Shown here: positions 30,703-39,799 of the stretch, piece by piece
Layout of the letters: each line of letters starts with the position of its first letter
Numbering within the stretch: position 1 is the first letter of the stretch
Assembly (NCBI GenBank): GCA_020692565.1
Contig: JAIMKJ010000014.1
Span: 41,986 to 88,058 of the forward strand
Origin: Thermomonas sp.
Lineage (GTDB): Bacteria > Pseudomonadota > Gammaproteobacteria > Xanthomonadales > Xanthomonadaceae
Reading direction: 5' to 3'
DNA length: 46,073 nucleotides
Notes under the pieces: model-generated
Databases searched by the model: none
Seen by the model: only the letters and a program-made list of their open reading frames with translations
Told to the model about the DNA's origin: nothing
Position numbers and translations under genes: made by a program

Positions 30703-30734
30703 GAAAAAAGCTGCGGACCGGGGAAGTCCGCAGC
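30703..30734 (-). terminator. Intrinsic terminator of the S1 protease
   Basis: Stem GCTGCGGAC / GTCCGCAGC, followed by a run of six T on the minus strand, 40 bases after the stop at 30774. Confidence 0.88.
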
Positions 30735-30773
30735 GGAAGTGACGCATCGACGCAAGCATCCGGACGGGATGAT

Positions 30774-31880
30774 TCAGAAGGTGACGCTCCAGCTGTTGAT
30801 GTAACCGGTATCGTTCACGTAGTTGTCGTTGACGCGCAGGTTCCACGTACCGTTCAACGCTTCGCCGGACAGATTGACGGTGTAGGTCTGGTTGATGTTG
30901 TCGGCATTGCCGCCGGCGCGGTTGTGCAGCACGTACACGCTGCCGTCCGGCGCGACCAGATCGACCTTCAGATCGCCGATATAGGTATGCACGATGTTCA
31001 CCGCGACCGGCGTCGTCGCCGAACCGTTGCCGGTGCGGCCGGACACCGATATCGGGCTGCTGACCGTGGCGTTGTCGCGGATCGGGTAGTCGGCGCTATT
31101 GGTGTAGGTCTGGCCGCCGGACGGTGGATTGCCGCCGCCCAGGGTGACGTACTGCTGGATCCAGCTCTTGAAGTAGACGACGCTGGTATAGAGGACATTG
31201 CTCTGGCCGCAGGTCGAACCACCGCCGCCCGCACGGCTGGTCGCACCGACCAGGAGACCGCTCACCAGCGCCGGGCCGCCGGAATCGCCATAGCACGCGG
31301 TCTGGCTGGTCGTGCCGCGGATGCAGATATCGCCGGTCCTGTAGCCCGTGCAGTAGTTCGTTGCCAGCACTTGGGTATCCAACTGCTTGAGCACGGGAGA
31401 CGCGGTGCCCGCACCCTGCTGCGGCGTGGTCTGGCCCCAGCCGAGCAGACGGATCGCGTTGCCCGATACGGGTGCGGTGCCGATGGTGATCGGCGTGATG
31501 CCCGATACCGGCGACTGCAGGCGCAGCAGCGCGATGTCGTTGCCGCCGCCGACATTGGAGTAGCCGGGATGGATGATGGCCTGCGCGATCCCCACGACCT
31601 GCCCGCCGCTGCCGCTGTTGAGCGAGCCCAGGCGCACCTGGCTCGCACCCGACACGCAGTGCGCCGCGGTGACCACCCACTGCGGGGCGATGAGCGAACC
31701 GCCGCATCCCTGCCGGCCGTTGTAGAGCACTGCCGCGACCCAAGGCTGCGGCGTCGAAACGACGCTACCGCCGACGATGCGGGTCGAAACATCCCGTGCG
31801 AACGCGGACGGTGCGCATACGGCGAGCGTTGTCGCGACGAGAAGCAGAAGGCGGCGCGTGCCGCACGACATGATGTTCAC
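30774..31880 (-). CDS. Secreted S1 trypsin-fold protease with C-terminal P domain
   Basis: Secreted serine protease of 368 residues. Signal peptide about 1-28, short activation peptide ending STR, then IVGG at 35. Triad: His74 (TAAHCVSG), Asp115 (GNDIALLRL) and Ser200 (YGDSGGPAL). Trypsin's specificity Asp six residues before the Ser is replaced by Thr (SQTACYGDSGG), so it should not favour Lys/Arg. A P domain fills 257-368 (ending SWSVTF) and matches the others in the island. Start: GTG at 31880 with GGAGGT at 31888-31893, seven bases away; an ATG three codons later lacks that spacing. Zymogen activation after Arg34 needs another protease, which neighbours could supply. Confidence 0.93.
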   Translation of the reverse strand: MNIMSCGTRRLLLLVATTLAVCAPSAFARDVSTRIVGGSVVSTPQPWVAAVLYNGRQGCGGSLIAPQWVVTAAHCVSGASQVRLGSLNSGSGGQVVGIAQAIIHPGYSNVGGGNDIALLRLQSPVSGITPITIGTAPVSGNAIRLLGWGQTTPQQGAGTASPVLKQLDTQVLATNYCTGYRTGDICIRGTTSQTACYGDSGGPALVSGLLVGATSRAGGGGSTCGQSNVLYTSVVYFKSWIQQYVTLGGGNPPSGGQTYTNSADYPIRDNATVSSPISVSGRTGNGSATTPVAVNIVHTYIGDLKVDLVAPDGSVYVLHNRAGGNADNINQTYTVNLSGEALNGTWNLRVNDNYVNDTGYINSWSVTF

Positions 31881-32115
31881 TGATGAAACCTCCATGGACG
31901 ATCTGAGTGAAAGTTCGGAATGTCGCATTGGCGATGCGTGGGGCTGGACAGCCACGTGCCTCACTGGCGCAACCGCGCGGCCCCACAGCAAGCAGTCGTC
32001 CGCATCGGAAACGCCGTTGGCGTCGCCTCGGCGGGCCACCGGCCGTCGGCACCGCTCGCAGGCCAATACCCGGCGATCAGGCATCACGCCCGGGCACCGG
32101 CGCCATGCGCACGCA

Positions 32116-32132
32116 CTCAAATCTTTCTCAAA
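32116..32132 (+). promoter_or_regulatory. CTCAAA-N5-CTCAAA direct-repeat box, copy 1
   Basis: CTCAAATCTTTCTCAAA consists of two CTCAAA half-sites with an 11-base period, the arrangement bound by PhoB/OmpR-type winged helices. An identical copy is at 32274-32290. Confidence 0.5.
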
Positions 32133-32273
32133 GACGCTCGGGCTCGCGGCGCCGCTCCGCAACATGGCCTGCGGAATCGTCGCGGCCGGGACGGATACGC
32201 CGCCGGTTCCAGCTGTCGGCGCGGCCGGCACCGGCATCCCATGAATGCCACGCGACAGAAACCGTTCCGGGCG

Positions 32274-32290
32274 CTCAAATCTTTCTCAAA
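32274..32290 (+). promoter_or_regulatory. CTCAAA-N5-CTCAAA direct-repeat box, copy 2
   Basis: Identical 17 bases to 32116-32132, starting 158 bases further on and about 400 bases before the regulator start. A GC context (GCRCTCAAA) is shared at the left end. Confidence 0.5.
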
Positions 32291-32691
32291 TCCGGATCGA
32301 AACACGATCTTCATCACGAAATCGGGCGGCAGCGCCTTCGCCGCGATAGCAGAATGCGTGGCGCGGCGAAGACCGGCTGCGGGCGGCCATCGCATACGTC
32401 GACGTACGTTGCAGGGCGTCCGCGCAATGTTCCGGCGGGCACGCTACGCTCGGCGATCCGCGCTGAAATCGAATGCGGGATCGCACCCTTCAGGACGATC
32501 CGGACCCGGCGGATGGCGACCGGGCCTGCTCACGCGCAACCTTCAGAGGCAGCGACCGAAATGATGCAGACCGATCCGGATCGCGCTTTCGCGCAGCGGC
32601 GCAGCGGAAGTCCCTGTCGCGCCGGATGTGCGACGCCGGCCGCCGTGGCGATCCATCGGATGCCGGGGTCCGCCGACGAAGACGGCCTGCG

Positions 32692-35600
32692 ATGACGCCT
32701 TCCGCGCCTGCGGCTCCGCCTCCCGGCGCATCGCAATGGCGCGTCGGCGATCTGCGGATCGATCCGCGCTATCGGCGGGTCATCCGTCCCGATGGCGAGG
32801 TCGAACTGCCGCAGCGCATGTTCGACCTGCTGCAGGTGTTCCTGTCCGAACCGGACACGCTGCATACCCGCGGCGCACTGTTCGATCGGGTCTGGCCCGG
32901 GGTGATCGTCGAGGACGCGAATCTGTCGCAGAGCGTGTGGATGCTGCGCAAGGCGCTGGGCGAGGAGCGCAAGCACTGGATCCGCACGGTCACCAAGAGC
33001 GGCTACGTGTTCGAGCCGCCGACGCGGGTGGAGATCGCGAACGTGATCCCTGCCGATGCAGCGCCGGCCGATGCAGCGCCAGTCGATGCCGCTGGCATCG
33101 ACGACCGTTCGACCGATCGCGCGACGCCCATCGCACGCGTCGCGGAGGCGATGACTGGCCGCCGGGGCGTCATCGAACGGGGCGTCGTCGAATCCGCGGC
33201 CGGTGCGCTCCCGCCTGCGCAGCCCGCCACGCCGGCTGCACGCACGCACAGGCCGCACAGGCCGCGCATGCTGCTGGCGGCGTTGTTCGTGGTGGCGATG
33301 AGCCTGACCGGCTCCGCCGGCATCGAACGCCGCAAGGACGGTGCGGGCACGACCGGACCGGCGACGATCACGGTGGCGGTGCTGCAGGCGGACGGCGCCG
33401 GCAACGGATCGCAGCGCTGGCCCGTCGATCTGCTCGACGACTGGCTGTCGACGCAACTGGATCTGCTGCCGGAAACCGTGCGGCTGAGCCGCGAACAGCT
33501 CCTCGCCGAGGCGCCGACCACACCGACCCATCTGGTCGTGCTGACGATGGAAGCGGCGCCGACGCAACGGTTGGACGACATCCTGCTGCGCGCGCGTCTG
33601 AGCACGATCCGCCCGTCCGCCCGCAGCGGCGATGTCGTCGCGACCGATCCCGGCACGCGGGCCATCGCCACGGAAACGATCGCACTGCAGGGCCGTCGCC
33701 ATGAACTCCCGGCGATGGTCGATGCGCTGTCGCAGCGGATCATCGCGCGACTGCTGCCGCATCGTGCCGACGCGATCTGGCCGGCGCTCGCGCTGGACGC
33801 CGACGCCGCCCAGCGCTATGCGCAGGCCGCCAGCGCCATGCGCCGCCGCGACTGGAACGTCGCCGCGACGGCGGCCGAAGCGGTCGTGCGGTCCGCGCCC
33901 GATTTCGGCATGGCCCATCTCAAACTCGCCGAACTGCAGGCCCGCCGCGGCCGATTCGACGACGCCATCGCGCACATGGCGAAGGCGCGCCGCGGGATGA
34001 CGCCGATGCCGTCCGACGCCGAACGCGTGCTCGATGCGCTCGGCGCTTCGGTGGACCCTCGCCGGCAGCGGCAGGCGATCGCCGCCTACGCCAGCCTGGC
34101 ACGCGACTATCCCGCGCGCCGCGATTTCGCGTTCCGGCAGGCGGAACTGCTGACCCATTCCGGACAGCCGCGCAAAGCGCTGGAGATCCTGTCCAGCCCG
34201 AACCTGCAGTGGGAAAATCGCCCGCTCGGCGTCCGCATCCGCCAGCGCATCGCGCTGTCCAAGACGGAGCTGGCGATGGGGTATCCGACCCGCGCGCGAC
34301 AGAGCGCGCAGCAGGCATTGAGCCTGATCGCGCAGACCGGCGAGGGCTGGGAACAGGAACGCGGCGCCGCCCGGCTGCTGCTGGCGCAGGCCCATCACAA
34401 CACCCCGGGCCGGGATCCGTCGCCGCAGTTGTTCGAATTGGCCGCGCAATCCTTCGATGCCTCCGGCCATCATCTCGACGCGCTCTATGCGCGCTTCCTC
34501 GCGGAGCGGGCGCAGGCGCCGGAGGGCGGCGGAATGTCCACACGCGCGAACGATCTGCTGACCGCCGCGCGCGCGAACGGTTTCGCCAGCCTCGAAGTCG
34601 AACTCATGCGCCGCGCCGCCTTCGATCACTACAACGCGGGGCGGCACGGCGAATATCGCGACCTGCTGCAACAGGCGCTGCAGGCGGCGAACGCTTCGGG
34701 CGATCTCGGGCTGCAGAATCTGCTGGATCTCGATCTGCTCAACCAGGACATGCTGATCGGCAACTACGCCAGCGCCGAAACCCGGATCGCGCGTCTGCAG
34801 GCCAGCGGCCTGTCGGGCGGCGGCCTGGCGGGCGAACGCGCGTTCTGGCTGATGCAGTTCGACAGCGGGATCCGCTTGCAGAAAGGACGCTACCGGGATG
34901 CGCTCGAACGCCTGCGCCTGGGCGAATCCATCGCCAACGAAGGCGGCAGGACGCCGACGCCGGAGATCGCGGGCGCGCGGCTGGCCTGCACCCGCGCGCA
35001 CATCCTGCTGTCCACCGGACACATCGCCGCCGCCCGGCGACAGCTCGATGTCTGTCGCAAATCCGAACTGCCGGTGCTCAGACTGGATGCGCAGTGGATG
35101 GAAGCCGCCGCCGATCTGCTGGAAGGCCATCACGCGCAGACGCGGATCGCGCTCGACGACATCGCGCGGACATTGTCGAAGGAACCCAACGGCGTCGACC
35201 GCTGGATGATGTCCGTGAGTACGGCCACCCTGTTCGTCCGCATCGGCGAATACGACCGCGCCGGCAGACTCTTCGACGACACCCTGCCGATGACCACGAT
35301 GGCGGGCTACGACGCACTGTCGGCCAACATCGAGACCGGTCTCGCCGAGATCGCCGCGGCGCAGGGCGACTGGGCGCGCAGCCGGCTATTCGTGGACGCC
35401 GCCCGGCGCCGGATCGCGCCGGACGACTGGCTGGTGAGCCATCGCCTGGAGACACTGGAGATCGCCGATGCGCTGGCCGCCGGCGACCGGACGACCGCCA
35501 CCGCGCGCCTGACCGCGCTGCGCGACCGCGCCGAGCAACTGGGCGATGCGGTCGTTCTGGCCGAACTGGACAGCCTGAGCATCGGAACGTCGCTCGATGC

Positions 35601-35763
35601 ACCCGAAGAACGGACCGAACCGCACATCGCCAGCCGCCAACTGCCCGGCGCCAAGCTCGATTGGCTGCGGCTCCCCGGCGGGCTGCCCGCGAACGATGCC
35701 GCAACCGACGGGAAAGTCGTCCTGAGCCGCACGCCCCGCGAAAGGCCGCAGGATTCGCATTAA
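32692..35763 (+). CDS. CadC-like membrane regulator with PhoB-type winged helix and TPR-like repeats
   Basis: Predicted one-pass membrane transcription regulator of 1023 residues. Residues about 16-108 form an OmpR/PhoB-type winged helix (QWRVGDLRIDPRYRRVIRPD, LPQRMFDLLQVFLSEPDTLHTRGALFDRVWPG, VEDANLSQSVWMLRKALGEE, YVFEPP). An Ala/Pro-rich linker follows, then a membrane segment at about 192-209 (MLLAALFVVAMSLTGSA). The remaining 800 residues are mostly helical pairs like TPR/SEL1-type repeats (for example WNVAATAAEAVVRSAPDFGMAHLKLAELQARRGRFDDAIAHMAKARR). No phosphoacceptor receiver domain is present, so the signal is probably sensed outside. Start: ATG at 32692. Position beside the protease island and the direct-repeat boxes suggests local control, which is inferred. 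Confidence 0.85.
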   Translation: MTPSAPAAPPPGASQWRVGDLRIDPRYRRVIRPDGEVELPQRMFDLLQVFLSEPDTLHTRGALFDRVWPGVIVEDANLSQSVWMLRKALGEERKHWIRTVTKSGYVFEPPTRVEIANVIPADAAPADAAPVDAAGIDDRSTDRATPIARVAEAMTGRRGVIERGVVESAAGALPPAQPATPAARTHRPHRPRMLLAALFVVAMSLTGSAGIERRKDGAGTTGPATITVAVLQADGAGNGSQRWPVDLLDDWLSTQLDLLPETVRLSREQLLAEAPTTPTHLVVLTMEAAPTQRLDDILLRARLSTIRPSARSGDVVATDPGTRAIATETIALQGRRHELPAMVDALSQRIIARLLPHRADAIWPALALDADAAQRYAQAASAMRRRDWNVAATAAEAVVRSAPDFGMAHLKLAELQARRGRFDDAIAHMAKARRGMTPMPSDAERVLDALGASVDPRRQRQAIAAYASLARDYPARRDFAFRQAELLTHSGQPRKALEILSSPNLQWENRPLGVRIRQRIALSKTELAMGYPTRARQSAQQALSLIAQTGEGWEQERGAARLLLAQAHHNTPGRDPSPQLFELAAQSFDASGHHLDALYARFLAERAQAPEGGGMSTRANDLLTAARANGFASLEVELMRRAAFDHYNAGRHGEYRDLLQQALQAANASGDLGLQNLLDLDLLNQDMLIGNYASAETRIARLQASGLSGGGLAGERAFWLMQFDSGIRLQKGRYRDALERLRLGESIANEGGRTPTPEIAGARLACTRAHILLSTGHIAAARRQLDVCRKSELPVLRLDAQWMEAAADLLEGHHAQTRIALDDIARTLSKEPNGVDRWMMSVSTATLFVRIGEYDRAGRLFDDTLPMTTMAGYDALSANIETGLAEIAAAQGDWARSRLFVDAARRRIAPDDWLVSHRLETLEIADALAAGDRTTATARLTALRDRAEQLGDAVVLAELDSLSIGTSLDAPEERTEPHIASRQLPGAKLDWLRLPGGLPANDAATDGKVVLSRTPRERPQDSH

Positions 35764-35957
35764 GGGGTTACCGGACATGCAGCGATGGCAGGCGCCCACG
35801 GGCGCTCGGCCGCTTCCGCTATCGCCCGTCGAATCACCCTGTCGCATCTTCTGCCGCGACGACGGCCAACGGGTCTTCATCTCGGCGAGGGAGGGTTCAA
35901 CCGTTCCGTCGGAGCGACGCGGCTTGATTCAAGCGTCGGCGGCGTCGCCGCGCGGTG

Positions 35958-36509
35958 TCAGAACATCCCGGTTTCGAGCCGCGCGACTTCGGACATCATG
36001 TTGCGGTTCCACGGCGGGTCGAACACCAGCTCGACATCGGCCTCGACGACCGTGGGGATCAATTCGATCTTGCTGCGCACATCGTCGACCAGGACATCGC
36101 CCATGCCGCAGCCCGGCGCGGTGAGGGTCATGCGTACGTCGACCCGGCGCTGGCCGTCGTCGGTGCGCGCCACGGTGGCCTCGTAGACCAGACCGAGGTC
36201 GACGACGTTGATCGGGATTTCCGGATCGAAACAAGTGCGCAACTGGGTCCAGACCAGCTTCTCGACTTCGTCGTCGCTGGCGCCTTCGGGCAGCTCGATG
36301 GGCGTCGGCGGGTCCTTGCCGATGGCGTCGGCATCCTTGCCCGAGATCCGCATCAGATTGCCTTCGACGAAGACGGTCCAACTGCCGCCCAGCGCCTGGG
36401 TGATGTAGCCGATGCTGCCGGCGGGCAGGGTCACGGCTTCGCCCTGCGGCACCAGGACGGCGTCGCAGTCGCGTTCGAAACGGACGGGTTCACTGCTGCG
36501 GGAATACAC
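35958..36509 (-). CDS. sufT: Putative Fe-S cluster assembly protein SufT
   Basis: Cytoplasmic protein of 183 residues with an N-terminal SufT extension and the MIP18/DUF59 domain (about 90-175: KLVWTQLRTCFDPEIPINVVDLGLVYEA, then LTAPGCGMGDVLVDDVRSKI). The conserved Cys in APGCGMG is present. Known members help Fe-S cluster maturation. Start: GTG at 36509, with no better ATG nearby and only a weak ribosome site. It is convergent with the CadC-like gene and separated by about 190 bases of unassigned sequence. No other suf genes are in the window. Confidence 0.88.
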   Translation of the reverse strand: MYSRSSEPVRFERDCDAVLVPQGEAVTLPAGSIGYITQALGGSWTVFVEGNLMRISGKDADAIGKDPPTPIELPEGASDDEVEKLVWTQLRTCFDPEIPINVVDLGLVYEATVARTDDGQRRVDVRMTLTAPGCGMGDVLVDDVRSKIELIPTVVEADVELVFDPPWNRNMMSEVARLETGMF

Positions 36510-36581
36510 GGCGGCTCGGTGCGCGACGGAAGTCGCGGAAGAATGCGCTCAGGCGGGTGCGTATTGTACCGGAGCGACTTC

Positions 36582-36603
36582 CGGACATGTCCGTGGGTTA
36601 TAA
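36582..36603 (+). promoter_or_regulatory. CGGACATGTCCG palindrome and TATAAA -10 before TonB receptor
   Basis: A perfect 12-base palindrome CGGACATGTCCG (36582-36593) lies just before TTATAAA (36598-36604), a good -10, about 90 bases upstream of the receptor start at 36693. The palindrome occupies the spacer, a typical repressor position. Confidence 0.45.
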
Positions 36604-36692
36604 AGGCCCGAAACCAGCCGGCATCGCCCGGCGGCGCCCGGTCAGGGGAGGCCCGGCGCCGCACATCCGCACTCCTCATGGAGAGTCGCCAC

Positions 36693-39164
36693 ATGTTCCG
36701 AAGCACGACCGCACACCCGTCCACCCACCTCGATACCCGTTCGACGCGAGCGCCGCTGCGCCGCGACGGCCTGTCGCTCGCCCTCGCGGCGGCGCTGACC
36801 GCCACCTGGGCCCTGCCCGCGGCCGCCCAGGACAGCGCCCCGGCCGACGCCGACACGCTGGACCGGATCACGGTCACCGCGCAGAAGCGCGAACAGCAGA
36901 TCGAGGACGTGCCGATCTCGATCAACGCCTATTCCGGCGAGTTCCTGCAGGCCCAGGGCATCGATGACTACGGCGACCTCGGCACGCTGGTGCCCGGCCT
37001 GGAAGTCCAGACCCAGAGCGTCAGCAACCCCAGCATCTCGATCCGCGGCATCACCGCCGATCTCGACGACCCCACCCAAGAGCCGCGCATCTCGCTGTTC
37101 CAGGACGGCGTATCGATCAGCCGCTCGCGCGGTTCGTCGGTCGAAATGTTCGACATGGAGCGCGTGGAAGTGCTGCGCGGCCCGCAGGGCACCCTGTTCG
37201 GCCGCGCCGCCCAGACCGGCGCCGTGCACCTGATCCAGAACAAGGCCCGCGCCGGCCGCAGCGGCGGTTTCGAGATCGGCCTGGGCAGCGACGACCAGCG
37301 CCGCTTCACCGGCCACTACAACACCGACCTCGGCGACAACGTGCAGGGCCGCGTTGCCGCCTTCTACGAAACCCGCGACGGCTACATCGAAAACCTCGAC
37401 GGCGGCACCCTGCAGGGCAAGGACACCCGCGCGCTGCGCGGTGCGCTGCATTTCGACATCGGCGCGAACAGCGGCATCGACGTGATCCTGAACTACCAGA
37501 AGGACACGCCGCCGGGCACCGGCTTCCGCAGCATGGTCATCCCGAACGAACAGGGCAGCCTCGATCCCTACACCGCGAATTCGCAGCGCGGCGAAGCACT
37601 GGGCACAGACCGCGAAGTCTACGGCGCCACCGTGCTCGGCGATTTCACCCTCAACGACACCTGGTCGCTGTCCACCATCACCGGCTGGCGCCGTTACGAA
37701 GGCTTCGACAAGTTCGACTCCGACGGCTCGCAGGCCGACCTCATCGAATTCGACGAGAACGCCTGGGGCGACCAGTTCAGCCAGGAACTGCGCTTCAACT
37801 ACGACAACGGCGGCAAGTTCACCGGCTTCTTCGGCGGCTCGTATTTCGACGAAACCGCGAATCGCGACCTCGACTACCAGGCCGACGAGCGCCAGCTGTA
37901 TGCGCTGTTGTCGGAGCAGATCAACACCAATATCACCCCCTTGCTCGGCAGTGCGCTGACCAACTATTACTACCCGATCCTGTCGGTGCTCAATCCGAAT
38001 GCGACGCCCAATACGTCGCAGACCGCGACCTGGCTGCCGGCTCCGGGCGTGGTGGCGCCGACGCCGACCAATCCGGCCGGGTTCCTCGCACTACCGCTCA
38101 ATCCAGACCATCGCCAGACCTTCGGCAACGATGTCGACATCCGCGCGATCGAACTGTTCGCCGACGGCACCTGGCAGTTCAACGACGCGTGGTCGCTCAC
38201 CCTCGGCCTGCGCGGCTCGCACGAATCGGTCGAATACGGCTATTTCGCCGCGCCAGGCAACGGTTCTAGTCTCGGCTATTTGCTGTCAGCCCGCGGCGGC
38301 CCGGCCTGCAGCCCGACCGCTCCGCCCTGCACCAACCTGCTGTTCCCGGCCACCGCCGGCCGGCTCAGCGCCAGCGACACCTTCAATTCGTGGGTCGGCC
38401 GCGCGGTGCTGGGCTACAAGCTGAGCGATAACGTCAACACCTACGCCAGCATCTCGCGCGGGCGTCGTCCGAACATGATCAACGTCAGCGACGTGACCCC
38501 CGAGGGCGACGAGATTCCAGCCGAGATCGTCTGGAGCTACGAACTGGGCATCAAGGGTTCTGCTTCAGAGGGCCGCTTCCTGTACGACCTGTCGCTGTTC
38601 TATTACGACTACAACAACTTCCAGGCGTCGGTGGAGAGCGACAACCCACCGCCGTTTTTCGAGACCCAGAACGCCGGCAAGGCGCACTCGCTGGGCTTCG
38701 AGGCCTCGCTGTTCAACCGATTCAGCGAGAACGTCAACGGCTGGTTCAACTTCGCCTACATCGACGGCGGCTTCAATGCGTTCGACGACGACGGCGTGTA
38801 CCAGGAACTGGCCGGCAACCGCTTCCGCATGACGCCCAAGCAGTCGCTGTCGATCGGCGTGGACTGGACCATCCCGCTGGCCAGCGGCGACAGCCTGTAC
38901 GTGCGCCCGAGCTACAGCTACCGCTCGCACGTGTATTTCGAGGACGAAAACCAGCCCGGCATCGAACAGGACGGCTACGGCCTGGTCAATCTGCGCGCCG
39001 GCTGGCGCTTCGCCGACCGCTGGGAAGTCGCGGTGTGGGGCAACAACCTCGCCGACAAGGAATACCTGACCGACGCCGGCAACACCGGCCTGCTGTTCGG
39101 CATTCCCACCGTGATCGCCGGCCCCGACCGCAGCTACGGCGTGACCCTGCGCGCGAAGTTCTGA
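36693..39164 (+). CDS. TonB-dependent outer-membrane receptor
   Basis: Outer-membrane receptor of 823 residues. Long signal peptide (1-46, ending LPAAAQ), TonB-box region RITVTAQKREQQIEDVPISIN, plug to about 170 (SNPSISIRGI, MERVEVLRGPQGTLFGRAAQTGAVHLI), then a barrel ending SYGVTLRAKF with terminal Phe. It resembles the large TonB receptor families for catecholate or aromatic/small-molecule uptake; the substrate is not visible. Start: ATG at 36693 with GGAGAG seven bases upstream; earlier in-frame codons give no signal peptide. Ends before a strong terminator, so monocistronic. The adjacent dehydrogenase-like gene is on the same strand but 1.7 kb away. Confidence 0.93.
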   Translation: MFRSTTAHPSTHLDTRSTRAPLRRDGLSLALAAALTATWALPAAAQDSAPADADTLDRITVTAQKREQQIEDVPISINAYSGEFLQAQGIDDYGDLGTLVPGLEVQTQSVSNPSISIRGITADLDDPTQEPRISLFQDGVSISRSRGSSVEMFDMERVEVLRGPQGTLFGRAAQTGAVHLIQNKARAGRSGGFEIGLGSDDQRRFTGHYNTDLGDNVQGRVAAFYETRDGYIENLDGGTLQGKDTRALRGALHFDIGANSGIDVILNYQKDTPPGTGFRSMVIPNEQGSLDPYTANSQRGEALGTDREVYGATVLGDFTLNDTWSLSTITGWRRYEGFDKFDSDGSQADLIEFDENAWGDQFSQELRFNYDNGGKFTGFFGGSYFDETANRDLDYQADERQLYALLSEQINTNITPLLGSALTNYYYPILSVLNPNATPNTSQTATWLPAPGVVAPTPTNPAGFLALPLNPDHRQTFGNDVDIRAIELFADGTWQFNDAWSLTLGLRGSHESVEYGYFAAPGNGSSLGYLLSARGGPACSPTAPPCTNLLFPATAGRLSASDTFNSWVGRAVLGYKLSDNVNTYASISRGRRPNMINVSDVTPEGDEIPAEIVWSYELGIKGSASEGRFLYDLSLFYYDYNNFQASVESDNPPPFFETQNAGKAHSLGFEASLFNRFSENVNGWFNFAYIDGGFNAFDDDGVYQELAGNRFRMTPKQSLSIGVDWTIPLASGDSLYVRPSYSYRSHVYFEDENQPGIEQDGYGLVNLRAGWRFADRWEVAVWGNNLADKEYLTDAGNTGLLFGIPTVIAGPDRSYGVTLRAKF

Positions 39165-39173
39165 TCGCCGCGG

Positions 39174-39199
39174 TTCATCGCGACGATTCATCGCGACGA
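39174..39199. repeat. 13-bp tandem duplication after TonB receptor
   Basis: TTCATCGCGACGA occurs twice in a row between the receptor stop and its terminator. Probably neutral. Confidence 0.8.
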
Positions 39200-39202
39200 C
39201 CG

Positions 39203-39242
39203 CGAACGCCCGGCCGCCCAGCGCGCCGGGCGTTCGTTTTTT
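39203..39242 (+). terminator. Intrinsic terminator of the TonB receptor
   Basis: Stem CGAACGCCCGG / CCGGGCGTTCG with a 12-base loop and a T-run of six, 38 bases after the stop. Confidence 0.9.
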
Positions 39243-39318
39243 CATGATCGTTGTTTCGCGGTCGGCGCATGACCTTCGCCGGGTGCGCACAAGTGCCGCG
39301 CTCGGCTACCCTGTCCGC

Positions 39319-39744
39319 ATGATCGCCACCCCCGCACACACCGCACCGCGCACACGCGTCGCCTTCCCGCTGCTGCTCGCCGTGCTCGGCATCTTCGGCA
39401 TGAGCGCGGTCTGGGCGCTGGTGGCGCTGATCGTCGACCGCCAATGCGCATGGATGGCCGTGCTGACCGCCGCCGATATCGCACTGTTGCTGCGTCTGGG
39501 CCGCGCCGCACCGGGCATGCCGCGCGCAGCGATGGCCGTGTTCGCGACACTGATCACCATCGCGCTGACCAACTGGACCATTGCCGCCACCCAGATGGGC
39601 GGGCCGATGGGTCTGAAGCTGATCGACTCGTTCCAGCGTCTCGGCACGGATCATGCGCAGACCCTGCTGGGTCTCGCCAATCAGCCGGCGGAACTCGCGT
39701 GGTACGCGGTCGCGGTGATCGTGGCGGTGTGGCTGGGGCGCTGA
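39319..39744 (+). CDS. Hypothetical membrane protein
   Basis: Predicted inner-membrane protein of 141 residues with about four hydrophobic segments (VAFPLLLAVLGIFGMSAVWALVALIV; WMAVLTAADIALLLRL; MAVFATLITIALTNWTIAA; AWYAVAVIVAVWLG). I do not recognise the family. Start: ATG at 39319, with codon use like its neighbours and no clear ribosome site. A real gene is supported by its high-GC third-position pattern and hydrophobic profile. Confidence 0.7.
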   Translation: MIATPAHTAPRTRVAFPLLLAVLGIFGMSAVWALVALIVDRQCAWMAVLTAADIALLLRLGRAAPGMPRAAMAVFATLITIALTNWTIAATQMGGPMGLKLIDSFQRLGTDHAQTLLGLANQPAELAWYAVAVIVAVWLGR

Positions 39745-39799
39745 TCGCGGCCAGCGGCATCGGAAAGCCCGCCAGCGCGTCCCTTCCGCTACACCGGGA

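Larger units (their letters stand above)
31881..32691. other. Divergent intergenic region between S1 protease and CadC-like regulator
   Basis: About 810 bases without a supported gene; open frames on both strands are overlapping and lack family resemblance. It contains two identical direct-repeat boxes (listed separately) and at 32393-32404 the perfect palindrome TACGTCGACGTA. It must hold promoters for both flanking genes. Confidence 0.6.

Noticed and set aside
31907..32695. Overlapping open frames in the long divergent intergenic region.
   Set aside because: Several frames are open at once due to high GC, none has a ribosome site or recognisable domain, and the CTCAAA boxes lie within them.
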